DNA of 47,271 nucleotides from Acetothermia bacterium UBA3571 (GTDB lineage Bacteria; Bipolaricaulota; Bipolaricaulia; Bipolaricaulales; Bipolaricaulaceae), in the NCBI GenBank assembly GCA_002375995.1, contig DFNI01000009.1, positions 94,229 through 141,499 on the forward strand. Reading direction: 5' to 3'. A program made the position numbers and the translations under genes. This document shows, one piece after another, positions 15,074-23,202 of this stretch; position 1 is the first letter of the stretch; every line of letters starts with the position of its first letter. Under the pieces are notes generated by a model. That model saw only the letters and a program-made list of their open reading frames with translations, ran no database searches and was not told the origin of the DNA.

Positions 15074-16173
15074 GAGGGAGCCTCCAGGGATGAGATGCGT
15101 TCCAGGGCGGAAAGGAGCTCCTCCTCGGAGATCCCCTCTTCCAGCACCGCCTCGCCGATTCGCGAAAGGTAGACGTAGTGGAGCGTCCCCGCCACGATCT
15201 TTTTGTCGCGCCGCAGGTGCTCCCGGAACCTCTCCGTGGGGATCTCGGGAATCGGGGGTTTGGGGAGCCGCGAGAGGAGGGCCTCGATGCGGCCCCGCTC
15301 CCCATCGTTGAGGAGCCCCCGTTTCCAGGAAAGCCAGATGGCCCCCAACATTCCCCAGGCCACCGCCTCCCCGTGGAGGAAGTGGCGGTATTCCGTGGCC
15401 GCCTCCAGGGCATGGCCCAGGGTGTGGCCGAAGTTCAGGATCCGCCGGTGCCCCACTTCCCGCTCGTCCCGCGAGACCACCTCGGCCTTCACCCTGCAGG
15501 CCCTCAGGATCGCCTCTTCCAAGAGCTCTGGATCCCCGGAGACAAACCCCTCCCAATGGGCCTCGAGGAGCGAGAATAGCTGCGCGTCCCCGATCAGGGC
15601 CGCCTTCACCACCTCGGCCAGGCCGGCGTGGAGCTCCCGTGGGGGTAAGGACCCCAAAAGATCTGGGTCGATGAGGACAAGGCGCGGTTGGTAAAAGGCC
15701 CCGATCAGGTTCTTCCCCGCCGGATGGTTCACCCCGGTCTTTCCCCCCACCGAGGAGTCCACCTGGGCCAAGAGAGTGGTGGGGACTTGGATCCACGGGA
15801 TCCCCCGGAGGTAAGTGGCGGCCACGAACCCGGCGATATCCCCCACCACCCCACCCCCCAGGGCGCAAATCCCACATCCCCGGTCGAACCCCCGGGCGAT
15901 GAGCCGGTCGTAGAGGGAGCTCACTGTGGCAAGGCTCTTGGAGCTCTCTCCGGGGGGAATGGAGACGAGCTCCGGAGAGAAGCCCCCCGCCTTCAGGGCC
16001 TCCGCGGTCGCCTCCCCGTAAAGGGGTGCCACGTGCTCATCGGTGATCACCATGACCCTTTTGGGAAAACCATGCCGCGAGGCGAGCTTCCCCAGACTCC
16101 CCAGGAGCCCTCGGCCGATGTACACCGGATAGCTCCGGGTCTCAGCGGAAATCCTCACTTCCAAGGCCCGCAT
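15070..16173 (-). CDS. aroB: 3-dehydroquinate synthase
   Basis: Cyclises DAHP to 3-dehydroquinate using NAD and a divalent metal. In the 367 residues, the NAD-binding GGGVVGDIAGF (near 106), P-T-T-L-L-A-Q-V-D-S-S-V-G-G-K-T-G (near 131) and the metal ligands are all visible. These are Glu in A-E-V-V-K (near 187), His in N-F-G-H-T-L-G-H (near 250) and His in F-L-H-G-E-A-V (near 267). It overlaps aroK by 32 nt upstream and aroQ by 4 nt downstream. It sits in the trp operon, although its substrate is made by aroF in the other operon, so the two transcripts must be expressed together for pathway flux. Confidence 0.95.
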   Translation of the reverse strand: MRALEVRISAETRSYPVYIGRGLLGSLGKLASRHGFPKRVMVITDEHVAPLYGEATAEALKAGGFSPELVSIPPGESSKSLATVSSLYDRLIARGFDRGCGICALGGGVVGDIAGFVAATYLRGIPWIQVPTTLLAQVDSSVGGKTGVNHPAGKNLIGAFYQPRLVLIDPDLLGSLPPRELHAGLAEVVKAALIGDAQLFSLLEAHWEGFVSGDPELLEEAILRACRVKAEVVSRDEREVGHRRILNFGHTLGHALEAATEYRHFLHGEAVAWGMLGAIWLSWKRGLLNDGERGRIEALLSRLPKPPIPEIPTERFREHLRRDKKIVAGTLHYVYLSRIGEAVLEEGISEEELLSALERISSLEAPS

Positions 16174-16681
16174 CCCCCAATCTCCTTATGATCTCGGCGG
16201 CAATATCTTCCGGCCGTCGACCCCGGCATTCTACCACCACGTCGGCCTCCAAATAACGGGGCTCCCGGGAAGCAAGGAGGGAGCGGATCCGCTCCTTCCG
16301 GGCTTCCCCAGAATGGCCCACAAGGAGGGGCCTTGTGTCGTCATCGGCCAGGCGTTCCGCCAGCACCTCGGGCGACTCCCGCAGGTACACGGTTACGCCG
16401 CTTCCCCGGAGCCTTCGCCAGTTTTCGTCGTCCATCGGGGCACCTCCCCCGAGCGCCACCACCAACCCCCGCTTCCCCGCGATCTCGTCGATCACTTCTC
16501 GCTCCAGTTTCCGAAAGTACTTCTCCCCGAAACGGGAAAAGATTTCGGGGATAGGAAGGCCCGCGCGTTCCACCACGAGCTGGTCGGTATCCAGGAACTC
16601 CATCCCCAGGGCCTCCCCCAGGATCCGCCCCACGGTGGACTTCCCTGCTCCCATGAACCCGATGAGGTAGACGTTCCTCAT
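16142..16681 (-). CDS. aroK: shikimate kinase
   Basis: Phosphorylates shikimate at O3 with ATP. A 179-residue P-loop kinase with Walker A GFMGAGKST (near 8-16). D-T-D (near 32-34) and F-R-x-x-E (near 56-60) mark the shikimate site, followed by GGGAP (near 78). The lid region has the arginine-rich pattern D-D-D-T-R-P-L-L near 113. All are normal for the family. ATG overlaps the trpA stop as ATGA, and the 3' end overlaps aroB by 32 nt. This is the point where the operon changes from tryptophan-specific to common-pathway genes. Confidence 0.95.
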   Translation of the reverse strand: MRNVYLIGFMGAGKSTVGRILGEALGMEFLDTDQLVVERAGLPIPEIFSRFGEKYFRKLEREVIDEIAGKRGLVVALGGGAPMDDENWRRLRGSGVTVYLRESPEVLAERLADDDTRPLLVGHSGEARKERIRSLLASREPRYLEADVVVECRGRRPEDIAAEIIRRLGDAGLGSEDFR

Positions 16682-17475
16682 GGAAGTGTGGCGGCTTTGA
16701 GCTCGCGCACGAGCCGGGCCAGGGCCTCGGGTGGCGCCCCTTTCCCCACCTCCCGCACCAAGCGCGAGCCCACCACGGCCCCGTCGGCCCCGGCCTCGAG
16801 CACCGTTCGGATATGTTCCGGCCGGGATATCCCGAATCCCACCGCAATGGGCACCTGTCCCCCGCGCTCCCTCACCCGGCCGACGAGGCGGGGGATCTCC
16901 CTGGAGAGCCGCTCCCGCTCCCCAGTGGTGCCGTACCGGGAAACTAGGTAGAGGAAGCCCCTGGTGTGGCGAAGGATGAGGTCGAGCCTTTGCCCCACAG
17001 TCTCGGGAGTGGCCAAGAACACGAGCCCGAGGCCCACGCGTTCCGCCGCGTCCCTGAGGGGAGCCGCCTCTTCGGGAGGGAGGTCTGGCACGATCAGCCC
17101 GTCAACGCCGCACTCCGCCGCCGCGGTACAAAAGGCCCCTTCACCGAACCGGAGGATCGGGTTGTAATAACCCATGAGCACCAAAGGGACGGGGTACTCC
17201 CGCTTCAGGCCGCGCACGACCTCCAACACCGTCTCCGTGGTGGCGCCGGACTCCAATGCCCTCAAACCCGCGGCCTGGATGGTGGGGCCGTCGGCCACAG
17301 GGTCGGAAAAGGGGATCCCCACCTCCAGCAAATCCGCTCCCCCTTCCGCGGCGGCGCACAGGTACTCCAAGCTCCTTGAGGGGTCGGGATCCCCCCCCAT
17401 GAGATAGGCCACCAATGCCCTTTCCCCTCGGCCCTTCAGGGAGCGGAACGCTTCAGTGATGGCGGTCCAGCCCAT
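16678..17475 (-). CDS. trpA: tryptophan synthase alpha subunit
   Basis: Cleaves indole-3-glycerol phosphate and channels indole to TrpB. The 265-residue TIM barrel has the signature L-L-E-V-G-I-P-F-S-D-P-V-A-D-G-P-T-I-Q (near 50-68), containing both catalytic residues (Glu in LEVG, Asp in VADG). The flexible loop Y-G-T-T-G-E-R (near 180) and the phosphate-binding G-F-G-I-S and G-A-V-V-G-S (near 210-235) follow. It overlaps trpB by 23 nt and aroK by 4 nt. Confidence 0.95.
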   Translation of the reverse strand: MGWTAITEAFRSLKGRGERALVAYLMGGDPDPSRSLEYLCAAAEGGADLLEVGIPFSDPVADGPTIQAAGLRALESGATTETVLEVVRGLKREYPVPLVLMGYYNPILRFGEGAFCTAAAECGVDGLIVPDLPPEEAAPLRDAAERVGLGLVFLATPETVGQRLDLILRHTRGFLYLVSRYGTTGERERLSREIPRLVGRVRERGGQVPIAVGFGISRPEHIRTVLEAGADGAVVGSRLVREVGKGAPPEALARLVRELKAATLP

Positions 17476-18688
17476 CTTCCCCTCCGGGGACCGTTGCCCC
17501 CCGGGACCGGGCTTCCGTCGCCCGCAACACGATATCCAGGTCTTTGTCCCCTCTTCCGGAAAGGGTGATCACCACCACCGCCTCCCGGGGCATCTCGCGG
17601 GCCCGCTCGAGGGCAGCGTAGACCGCATGGGCCGATTCCAGGGCGGGGATGATCCCCTCAAGCCGGGAGAGGAGCGCGAAGGCCTCCAGAGCTTGTTCGT
17701 CGGTCACCGTGGTGTATTCCGCCCTCCCGAGCTCCCGCCACAGGGCGTGCTCCGGGCCCACCCCCGGGTAGTCCAAGCCCGGGGCGATGGAGTGGGTTTC
17801 CCTGATCTGCCCCCACTCGTCCTGCAGGAGATACGTCCGCATCCCGTGGAGCACCCCCACTTCCCCTCGGACCAAGGATGCGGAATGGCGCACCCCATCC
17901 CCACCGGCCTCGACCCCCAAAAGGGCAACGTTCTCATCGTCGGCGAAGGGGTAGAAGGTCCCCATGGCGTTGCTTCCCCCGCCCACACAGGCTACCAGAA
18001 GATCGGGGAGTTTACCTTCGGCGTCCCACACCTGTTCCCGGATCTCCCGTCCGATCACCGACTGGAAATCCCGCACCATCATGGGGTAGGGGTGGGGGCC
18101 CACCACGGAGCCGATGAGGTAATGGGTGGTGCGCACGTGCTCTGCCCAATCACGTAGGGCTTCGTTGATGGCGTCTTTTAACGTCCGGCTTCCCGAGTCC
18201 ACGAGGTGTACCTCGGCCCCCAAGAGCCGCATGCGGAAAAGGTTCATCCGTTGCCTTTCGGCGTCCAAGGCGCCCATGTAGATCTCCACCTTGAGGCCCA
18301 GTACCGCCCCCGCGATGGCGCAAGCGGTGCCGTGTTGTCCCGCCCCGGTCTCGGCGATGATACGCCCCTTCCCCATCCGTTTCGCCAAAAGAGCCTGCCC
18401 CAGGGCGTTATTGATCTTGTGGGCCCCCCCGTGCAGGAGATCTTCCCGCTTGAGGTAGATCTTCGCTCCTCCCACATACCGGGTGAGGTTCCGCGCAAAG
18501 TAAAGGGGCGTGGGCCTCCCGGCATAGTCCCGGAGGTATCCCTCGAGCTCCTCCCGGAAGCCCTCCTCTTCCCGGAATTTCTCGTAGGCTTCCTCCAGTT
18601 CTTCAAGGCAGGGGATCAGGATCTCCGGGACGTATCGTCCCCCGAAGGGGCCGAATTTTCCTCCCCGTGGAAGTTCACTCAATCGCAC
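17453..18688 (-). CDS. trpB: tryptophan synthase beta subunit
   Basis: PLP enzyme joining indole and serine. It has the classic TrpB1 length and start (G-K-F-G-P-F-G-G-R-Y-V-P-E). The PLP lysine lies in G-A-H-K-I-N-N-A (near 82-89), followed by E-T-G-A-G-Q-H-G (near 105), the phosphate loop G-G-G-S-N-A-M-G (near 229) and a C-terminal S-G-R-G-D-K-D. The frame stays open upstream to 18799 inside trpF. GTG 18688 is preferred since GGAGG stands 9 nt before it and the family begins there, giving 411 residues. TTG 18682 is a weaker option. It overlaps trpF by 14 nt. Confidence 0.94.
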   Translation of the reverse strand: MRLSELPRGGKFGPFGGRYVPEILIPCLEELEEAYEKFREEEGFREELEGYLRDYAGRPTPLYFARNLTRYVGGAKIYLKREDLLHGGAHKINNALGQALLAKRMGKGRIIAETGAGQHGTACAIAGAVLGLKVEIYMGALDAERQRMNLFRMRLLGAEVHLVDSGSRTLKDAINEALRDWAEHVRTTHYLIGSVVGPHPYPMMVRDFQSVIGREIREQVWDAEGKLPDLLVACVGGGSNAMGTFYPFADDENVALLGVEAGGDGVRHSASLVRGEVGVLHGMRTYLLQDEWGQIRETHSIAPGLDYPGVGPEHALWRELGRAEYTTVTDEQALEAFALLSRLEGIIPALESAHAVYAALERAREMPREAVVVITLSGRGDKDLDIVLRATEARSRGATVPGGEDGLDRHH

Positions 18689-19334
18689 CGCGCACCGCCT
18701 CCAGGAACGCCCGCACCTTCCGGGGACATTTCCTCCCCCTTTCTTCCACCCCTGAGGAGACGTCCACCCAATCGGGTTCCACCGTGCGGATCGCCTCACG
18801 CACGTTCTCCGGGGTGAGCCCTCCCGCCAGGATAACGGGATGGGGGTAGAGGGCCTCCCTCACCGCCCGGCTCAGGCGCCAATCGTGGGTCTTTCCCGTG
18901 CCCCCGGCGCTTCCGCGGACCACTGTATCCAACACCACCCCATCCAAGGGGGCTCCCCGAAGCATCTGCGCCCGCTCGAGAAGGGCCCCTTCCGATTCCC
19001 CCTCCCGCATCCCCAAAAGCCCCCAGATCATCGCCTTCCTCCCCACCCACGCCCGCACCTCCTCCCATCCCCTGGGGGGAAGCTCGAGGTGGAGCTGCAG
19101 GACGTCGGGTCCGAGCTCCAGGATCCGGCCTATGAGCCCCCGATCCTTTGCGGTGGTGACGGCGACCTTGAGGATTCCCCCTGGTATCCGGGCGAAGAGC
19201 TCCGCTGCCTGGGCGAGGGCGAGGTTGCGGGGAGAACGCGGGACCTCCACCACCGCCCCCAGGGCATCTGCCCCCAGCGCGGCGGATATGTCATCGGGGC
19301 TCCGCATGCCGCAGATCTTCACCTTCGCTCTCAT
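18675..19334 (-). CDS. trpF: phosphoribosylanthranilate isomerase
   Basis: Performs the Amadori rearrangement of N-phosphoribosylanthranilate. A 219-residue barrel that opens with M-R-A-K-V-K-I-C-G-M-R, holding the catalytic Cys. It has S-P-R (near 33) and the catalytic Asp in V-V-L-D-T (near 135). The loop G-S-A-G-G-T-G-K-T-H-D-W and L-A-G-G-L-T-P-E-N-V (near 168) complete the phosphate site. ATG 19334 overlaps the trpC stop as ATGA. TrpC and TrpF are separate proteins here, unlike the E. coli fusion. A long open frame upstream runs antisense-like through trpC and is not coding. Confidence 0.94.
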   Translation of the reverse strand: MRAKVKICGMRSPDDISAALGADALGAVVEVPRSPRNLALAQAAELFARIPGGILKVAVTTAKDRGLIGRILELGPDVLQLHLELPPRGWEEVRAWVGRKAMIWGLLGMREGESEGALLERAQMLRGAPLDGVVLDTVVRGSAGGTGKTHDWRLSRAVREALYPHPVILAGGLTPENVREAIRTVEPDWVDVSSGVEERGRKCPRKVRAFLEAVRGAIE

Positions 19335-20107
19335 GCTCGGATTAGCTCTTCCAGTTTGGCTCGAGGATCCTCGGCTGTGAGGAGGGCGGTGCCCACCAGG
19401 AACCCGGAAAACCCGGCCTCCCGCAGGGCTCGGATGTCCGCGGACGAGGAGATCCCACTCAGGGCTAGGATCGGGCGGGTATGCCGGGGGGCTACTTCCC
19501 GTAGGACCCTGATGGGACGTTGGATATCGACCTCTAGGGTTGTCAGATCGCGGCTGTTTATCCCGATGAGGTCGGCCTCGCTTTCCAACGCTTCCCGCAG
19601 GCCAGGGGCGTCCCACACCTCCACCAACACCTCGAGGCCATAGCTGTGGGCCGCCCGGATCATTTCCCGGAGCTCGCAGGAGGCGTAGCCCCGCGCAAAA
19701 AGGGGCTGGATGAGGAGCACACAGTCCGCCCCTGCGTTGCGGAAGGCCTTGAGCTGTTCCTCCGCCACCACGAAGTCCTTGGCGAGGAGGGGGAGGCGAA
19801 GCCCCGCGAACCTCCGCAGGAGCTCCAGAGACCCCCCAAAGTGGTCCGGGTCCGCGAGCACCGAAATGCCCACCGCCCCCCCGGCCTGGTATAGCCGGGC
19901 CACCTCCCCGGGGGAACGTCCCGAAAGGAGGTTTCCCCGGGAGGGGGAACGGGGTTTTACCTCGGCGATGACCGCCTTTCCCCGGTGGTCTCGGACCGCT
20001 TTGGTCAGGCTCAAAGTAGCCCGGAGCCTTCCGCGGGGAAAGCGGTAATACCCCTGTCCCAGGCGCCGCCACGCGTCACGCGCGAATTTCTTCAGGTGGT
20101 CTGGCAT
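19331..20107 (-). CDS. trpC: indole-3-glycerol phosphate synthase
   Basis: Closes the indole ring of tryptophan. The 258-residue barrel shows Glu49 and Lys51 in I-A-E-V-K-P-R-S-P-S, the catalytic Lys110 in L-L-A-K-D-F, Glu163 in V-E-V-W and Asn184 in G-I-N-S-R-D-L. The last strand motif normally reads E-S-G-I, but here it is A-L-S-G-I: the conserved glutamate is replaced by Leu216 (codon CTG), while the neighbouring Ser217 is kept. The rest of the protein looks intact, so it is probably functional. It lies between trpD (16-nt overlap) and trpF (4-nt overlap). Confidence 0.93.
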   Translation of the reverse strand: MPDHLKKFARDAWRRLGQGYYRFPRGRLRATLSLTKAVRDHRGKAVIAEVKPRSPSRGNLLSGRSPGEVARLYQAGGAVGISVLADPDHFGGSLELLRRFAGLRLPLLAKDFVVAEEQLKAFRNAGADCVLLIQPLFARGYASCELREMIRAAHSYGLEVLVEVWDAPGLREALESEADLIGINSRDLTTLEVDIQRPIRVLREVAPRHTRPILALSGISSSADIRALREAGFSGFLVGTALLTAEDPRAKLEELIRA

Positions 20108-21123
20108 CGCTGCGAAAAGCTCACCAAAGCCACCAACTTCTCGTATGCCGCCCCACTGCGGACCGATTCCGCGGCGACCTCAAGCCCTTCCTCCAGGGAT
20201 TGGGCTCTTCCCGCCACGTAGATGGCACAAGCGGCGTTGAGGAGGGTCATCTCATAGCGGGGGCCTTTTTCGTTTCCCCGGAGGATTTCGGTGGCCGCCG
20301 CCGCGGCCGCGGCTGGGGCGAGCTCCCCTACCTCCTCCGGGGACACGCGCTTGAATCCCAAGGCCTCGGGACGGATGTGGTAATGGCGGATCTCCCCGTC
20401 CCTGAGTTCCCCCACCAAGGTAGGCCCCAAGAGGGAGACCTCGTCCACTCCCCCCACCCCGTGGACCACCATGGCCCGCTCCGTTCCCAGTAGCGCGAGG
20501 ACCCGGGGATAGAGTTCCACAAGCTCGGGGGTCCCGACCCCCAGAAGCTGATGCTTCACCCCGGCGGGATTGGTGAGGGGGCCCAGGAGGTTGAAAGTGG
20601 TCCTTATGCCGAGCTCCTTCCTGGGGGAAGCGGCGTGGCGCATGGCGGGATGGAAGGTGGGAGCGAACAAGAAACCGATCCCCACCGTTTCGATGGCCTC
20701 CTCCACCTGCTGGGGAGATATGGAGATATTCACCCCCAAGGCCTCCAGGATATCGGCGCTCCCGCACTTCCCCGTGTGGGACCGATTCCCGTGTTTCGCT
20801 ACGGGGATCCCGGCCCCGGCAGCCACGAAGGAGGCCACGGTGGAGAAGTTGAAGGTGCGGATGGGGGCGCCCCCGGTGCCGCAGAGGTCGAGGAGGGGGC
20901 CCTTGACCCGGGGAGAAATTCGGACCGCGTGTGTCCTCATCTCCAGGGCCATGGCCGCGATCTCCTCCGGGGTCTCCCCCTTGGCCCGCAAGCCCACCAG
21001 GAACCCCCCGATCTGGGACGGGGTACAACGGCCCCCCATGATCTCCCGCATGGCTTTGCCCGCGAGCTCCCCCAGATCCCTTCCCTCCACCAAAAGCTTC
21101 AGCGCTTCCCTAATCGCCTCCAT
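20092..21123 (-). CDS. trpD: anthranilate phosphoribosyltransferase
   Basis: Joins anthranilate and PRPP. The 343 residues contain an N-terminal helical domain and the family motifs G-T-G-G-A-P-I-R-T-F-N-F-S-T (near 81-94), K-H-G-N-R-S (near 109) and V-H-G-V-G-G-V-D-E (near 217). The open frame continues far upstream, but ATG 21123 starts the conserved part and lies within the trpG 3' end (25-nt overlap). TrpG and TrpD are separate proteins, unlike the enterobacterial fusion. Confidence 0.94.
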   Translation of the reverse strand: MEAIREALKLLVEGRDLGELAGKAMREIMGGRCTPSQIGGFLVGLRAKGETPEEIAAMALEMRTHAVRISPRVKGPLLDLCGTGGAPIRTFNFSTVASFVAAGAGIPVAKHGNRSHTGKCGSADILEALGVNISISPQQVEEAIETVGIGFLFAPTFHPAMRHAASPRKELGIRTTFNLLGPLTNPAGVKHQLLGVGTPELVELYPRVLALLGTERAMVVHGVGGVDEVSLLGPTLVGELRDGEIRHYHIRPEALGFKRVSPEEVGELAPAAAAAAATEILRGNEKGPRYEMTLLNAACAIYVAGRAQSLEEGLEVAAESVRSGAAYEKLVALVSFSQRCQTT

Positions 21124-21704
21124 ACCTCCGCTCCTTCCAAAAAGTTCCGGAGGATCCTCTTCCCGTGGGCGGTGAGGACGGATTCCGGGTGGAACTGGAC
21201 CCCCTCGATGGGGAGGCTCTTGTGGCGCACTCCCATCACCTCCCCGTCGTCGGAAACCGCTGAAAGTTCGAGCACCTCCGGGAGGGAGTCCCGTTCGATC
21301 ACCAGGGAGTGGTAGCGGGCGGCGGGGAAGCCATCGGGAAGGCCCCGGAAGACCCCCTTTCCGTCGTGGAAGATCCGGGAGGTCTTGCCGTGGCGCAGTT
21401 CCCGGGCCGGCCCCACCTTTCCCCCGAAGACCACCCCGATCCCTTGGTGTCCCAAGCACACCCCCAAGGTGGGGATCTCGGGCGAGACCTGGCGCAAAAG
21501 TTGGGCACAGATCCCGAAGTAGTGGGGATCGTCCGGCCGGCCCGGCCCCGGCGAGATCACGATACACGCGGGGTCCAGATCCCATACCCGTTCCAGCGTG
21601 AGTTGGTCGTTGCGAAACACCACCGGATCCGTCCCCAGCTCCCCCAGGTACTGGACGAGGTTGTAGGTGAAGGAGTCGTAGTTGTCGATCACCAACACCT
21701 TCAT
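21099..21704 (-). CDS. trpG: anthranilate synthase glutamine amidotransferase subunit
   Basis: Supplies ammonia from glutamine to TrpE. The 201-residue class I amidotransferase begins M-K-V-L-V-I-D-N-Y-D-S-F-T-Y-N, the TrpG/PabA signature. It carries I-S-P-G-P-G-R-P (near 50), the nucleophile in G-V-C-L-G-H-Q (near 78) and the His-Glu pair in G-V-Q-F-H-P-E-S (near 170). ATG 21704 overlaps the trpE stop as ATGA; upstream in-frame Met codons are inside trpE. It could also serve a PabB enzyme, but none is encoded nearby. Confidence 0.94.
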   Translation of the reverse strand: MKVLVIDNYDSFTYNLVQYLGELGTDPVVFRNDQLTLERVWDLDPACIVISPGPGRPDDPHYFGICAQLLRQVSPEIPTLGVCLGHQGIGVVFGGKVGPARELRHGKTSRIFHDGKGVFRGLPDGFPAARYHSLVIERDSLPEVLELSAVSDDGEVMGVRHKSLPIEGVQFHPESVLTAHGKRILRNFLEGAEVWRRLGKR

Positions 21705-23080
21705 GGGACCCTCCCGAGCTCCATGGCGACCAAAAGGGCCCGGAGCTTGTTGCTCGTTTCCTCCCACTCCCGCTCGGGCACCGAGTCGGCCACGATCCCG
21801 GCCCCGGCCTGGAGGTGGAGCTCCTTTTTGTGAGCAAAGGCGGTGCGGATGGTGATGGCGGAGTCCATATAACCGTTGGTGGAGAAGTACCCCACAATCC
21901 CCGCATAGGGTCCTCGGGGGCTTTTCTCCAATTCGGCGATGATCTCCATGGCCCGGACCTTTGGGGCCCCGCTCACGGTGCCGGCGGGAAACAGGGCGGC
22001 CAGGGCGTCGAAGGCGTCCAAGCCCGCCGCTAGTTCCCCTTCCACCCGGGACACGATGTGCTGTACGTGGCTAAAGCGCTCCACCGCCAAGTAGTCGCTT
22101 ACCCTCACCGTGCCGAAACGGGAAACCCTGCCGATGTCGTTCCGGGCCAGATCCACCAGCATGTTGTGCTCAGCGAGCTCCTTCTCATCGGAGAGGAGTT
22201 CCCGGCGCAACCTTTCGTCCCGCTCCGAGTCCCCGGTTATGGGGCGGGTCCCGGCGATGGGACAGGTGAGGAGCTTCCGCCCTTGCACCGCCAGGAACAT
22301 CTCCGGGCTCGAGCCCACCACCTGGTAGTCGCCGAAGTCGAGGAAGTACATGTAGGGAGAAGGGTTAAGCTCCCGCAGCCGGGCGTAGAAGGCCGCGAGG
22401 TCGCCCCGGTACCGGCCCGAGATCCGTCGGGCCAGGACCACTTGATAAATGTCCCCGGCCCGGATGTAGTCCTTGGCCACCTCCACGGCCCCCATGAACT
22501 CCCGTTTGGTGCAGTCGCACCAAAGCTCCCGGATGTGGAACTCAGGTGGCCGCGGGAGCTCGGCCGCCAGGGCCCGGGTTACCTCCCGCAGCCTCTCCGA
22601 CCCCAAGGAGAAGTAAAAGCACCGTTCCTCGCGGTGATCGAAAACGATGCCGTCCAAGTAAAGCCCCAGAAGGAAGGTGGGGAACTCCGGGTCCCTTTTC
22701 TCGGGAAGCCGCTCCAGATACCCCACGAACTCATAAGAGATGAACCCCACGAGGCCTCCAAGGTACTTGAACCTCCCCCCTTCCGGGCACCGGTAGGGGG
22801 AGAGGCTCTCCCTCAGGAACTCCAGGGGATCGTCCACCGGACTCGGATAGAGGGAGTCACCGTGGATCCGGCCGTCCTTGAGGGAGAAGACCTTCTGGGG
22901 AGCGAACCCGAGGTAGGTGTATTCGGAGAGCTTGCTCGGACCCGGGGCACTCTCAAGCAGGAAGCAAAAAGGAAACCGCTCCCTGAGCTTTAAGAAGGCT
23001 TCAAAAGGATCAAGGAAGGGAAGCTCCGCGAGGGTTAACCGGAGGGCTTCACGCGGGGAAAGGAGGCCAAACGCGATCAC
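21701..23080 (-). CDS. trpE: anthranilate synthase component I
   Basis: Converts chorismate to anthranilate. The 459-residue chorismate-binding enzyme has the N-terminal feedback element L-L-E-S followed by a downstream Ser (near 42-53), which binds tryptophan in regulated relatives. It has I-Y-Q-V-V-L-A-R-R (near 214), I-A-G-T-R-P (near 276), D-L-A-R-N-D-I-G-R (near 310) and P-A-G-T-V-S-G-A-P-K (near 362). GTG 23080 is the only plausible start because a stop lies eight codons upstream. It overlaps the stop of a small ORF (GTGA) that has a far better ribosome site, so trpE translation may be coupled to that ORF. First gene of the 11-gene operon. Confidence 0.94.
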   Translation of the reverse strand: MIAFGLLSPREALRLTLAELPFLDPFEAFLKLRERFPFCFLLESAPGPSKLSEYTYLGFAPQKVFSLKDGRIHGDSLYPSPVDDPLEFLRESLSPYRCPEGGRFKYLGGLVGFISYEFVGYLERLPEKRDPEFPTFLLGLYLDGIVFDHREERCFYFSLGSERLREVTRALAAELPRPPEFHIRELWCDCTKREFMGAVEVAKDYIRAGDIYQVVLARRISGRYRGDLAAFYARLRELNPSPYMYFLDFGDYQVVGSSPEMFLAVQGRKLLTCPIAGTRPITGDSERDERLRRELLSDEKELAEHNMLVDLARNDIGRVSRFGTVRVSDYLAVERFSHVQHIVSRVEGELAAGLDAFDALAALFPAGTVSGAPKVRAMEIIAELEKSPRGPYAGIVGYFSTNGYMDSAITIRTAFAHKKELHLQAGAGIVADSVPEREWEETSNKLRALLVAMELGRVP

Positions 23081-23103
23081 CTCGCAGCACGGTCTTCATA
23101 CAT
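23077..23103 (-). CDS. 8-codon upstream ORF coupled to trpE
   Basis: ATG 23103 is preceded by a strong purine-rich ribosome site (AAAGGGGGTGAG directly upstream) and opens the frame M-Y-E-D-R-A-A-R-stop. Its TGA overlaps the GTG of trpE as GTGA. trpE itself has no well-spaced Shine-Dalgarno sequence. The peptide contains no tryptophan and no terminator follows, so a classical trp attenuator is unlikely. Translational coupling is the simplest reading. Confidence 0.45.
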   Translation of the reverse strand: MYEDRAAR

Positions 23104-23135
23104 CTCACCCCCTTTCGCATCTTTGAGCTAGCCTC

Positions 23136-23164
23136 TATGTAGGACATTTCGGGTCCTCCGTCAA
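23136..23164 (-). promoter_or_regulatory. promoter of the trp-aro operon
   Basis: On the minus strand TTGACG (23164-23159) and TACATA (23141-23136) are exactly 17 nt apart. The start would be near 23129, giving a leader of about 26 nt before the upstream ORF. No terminator or tryptophan-rich leader lies in this leader. Confidence 0.65.
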
Positions 23165-23187
23165 GGCTTGGAAGTGTCAGGTTGGGC

Positions 23188-23193
23188 TAAAAT
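23188..23193 (+). promoter_or_regulatory. -10 box of nadA
   Basis: TAAAAT stands 9 nt before the nadA ATG at 23203. There is no convincing -35 and no Shine-Dalgarno sequence, so the mRNA would start at or within a few bases of the start codon. The trp promoter lies back to back with it. Confidence 0.45.
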
Positions 23194-23202
23194 ATTTCCG
23201 AA

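Noticed and set aside
14582..15877. 431-codon minus-strand frame extending aroQ far upstream
   Set aside because: The upstream part is the aroB gene read in another frame. The AroQ homology starts only after ATG 15073.
20092..21906. 604-codon minus-strand frame extending trpD upstream
   Set aside because: It passes through trpG in another frame. Only the part from ATG 21123 matches anthranilate phosphoribosyltransferase.
22058..22993. 311-codon plus-strand frame inside trpE
   Set aside because: Antisense shadow of trpE with His/Pro/Glu-rich low-complexity composition and no ribosome site.
23081..23202. Classical trp attenuator or T-box upstream of trpE
   Set aside because: The leader is too short, with no intrinsic terminator, no run of Trp codons and no T-box motif. 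A frame with a single Trp codon overlaps the trpE start but is not followed by any terminator.
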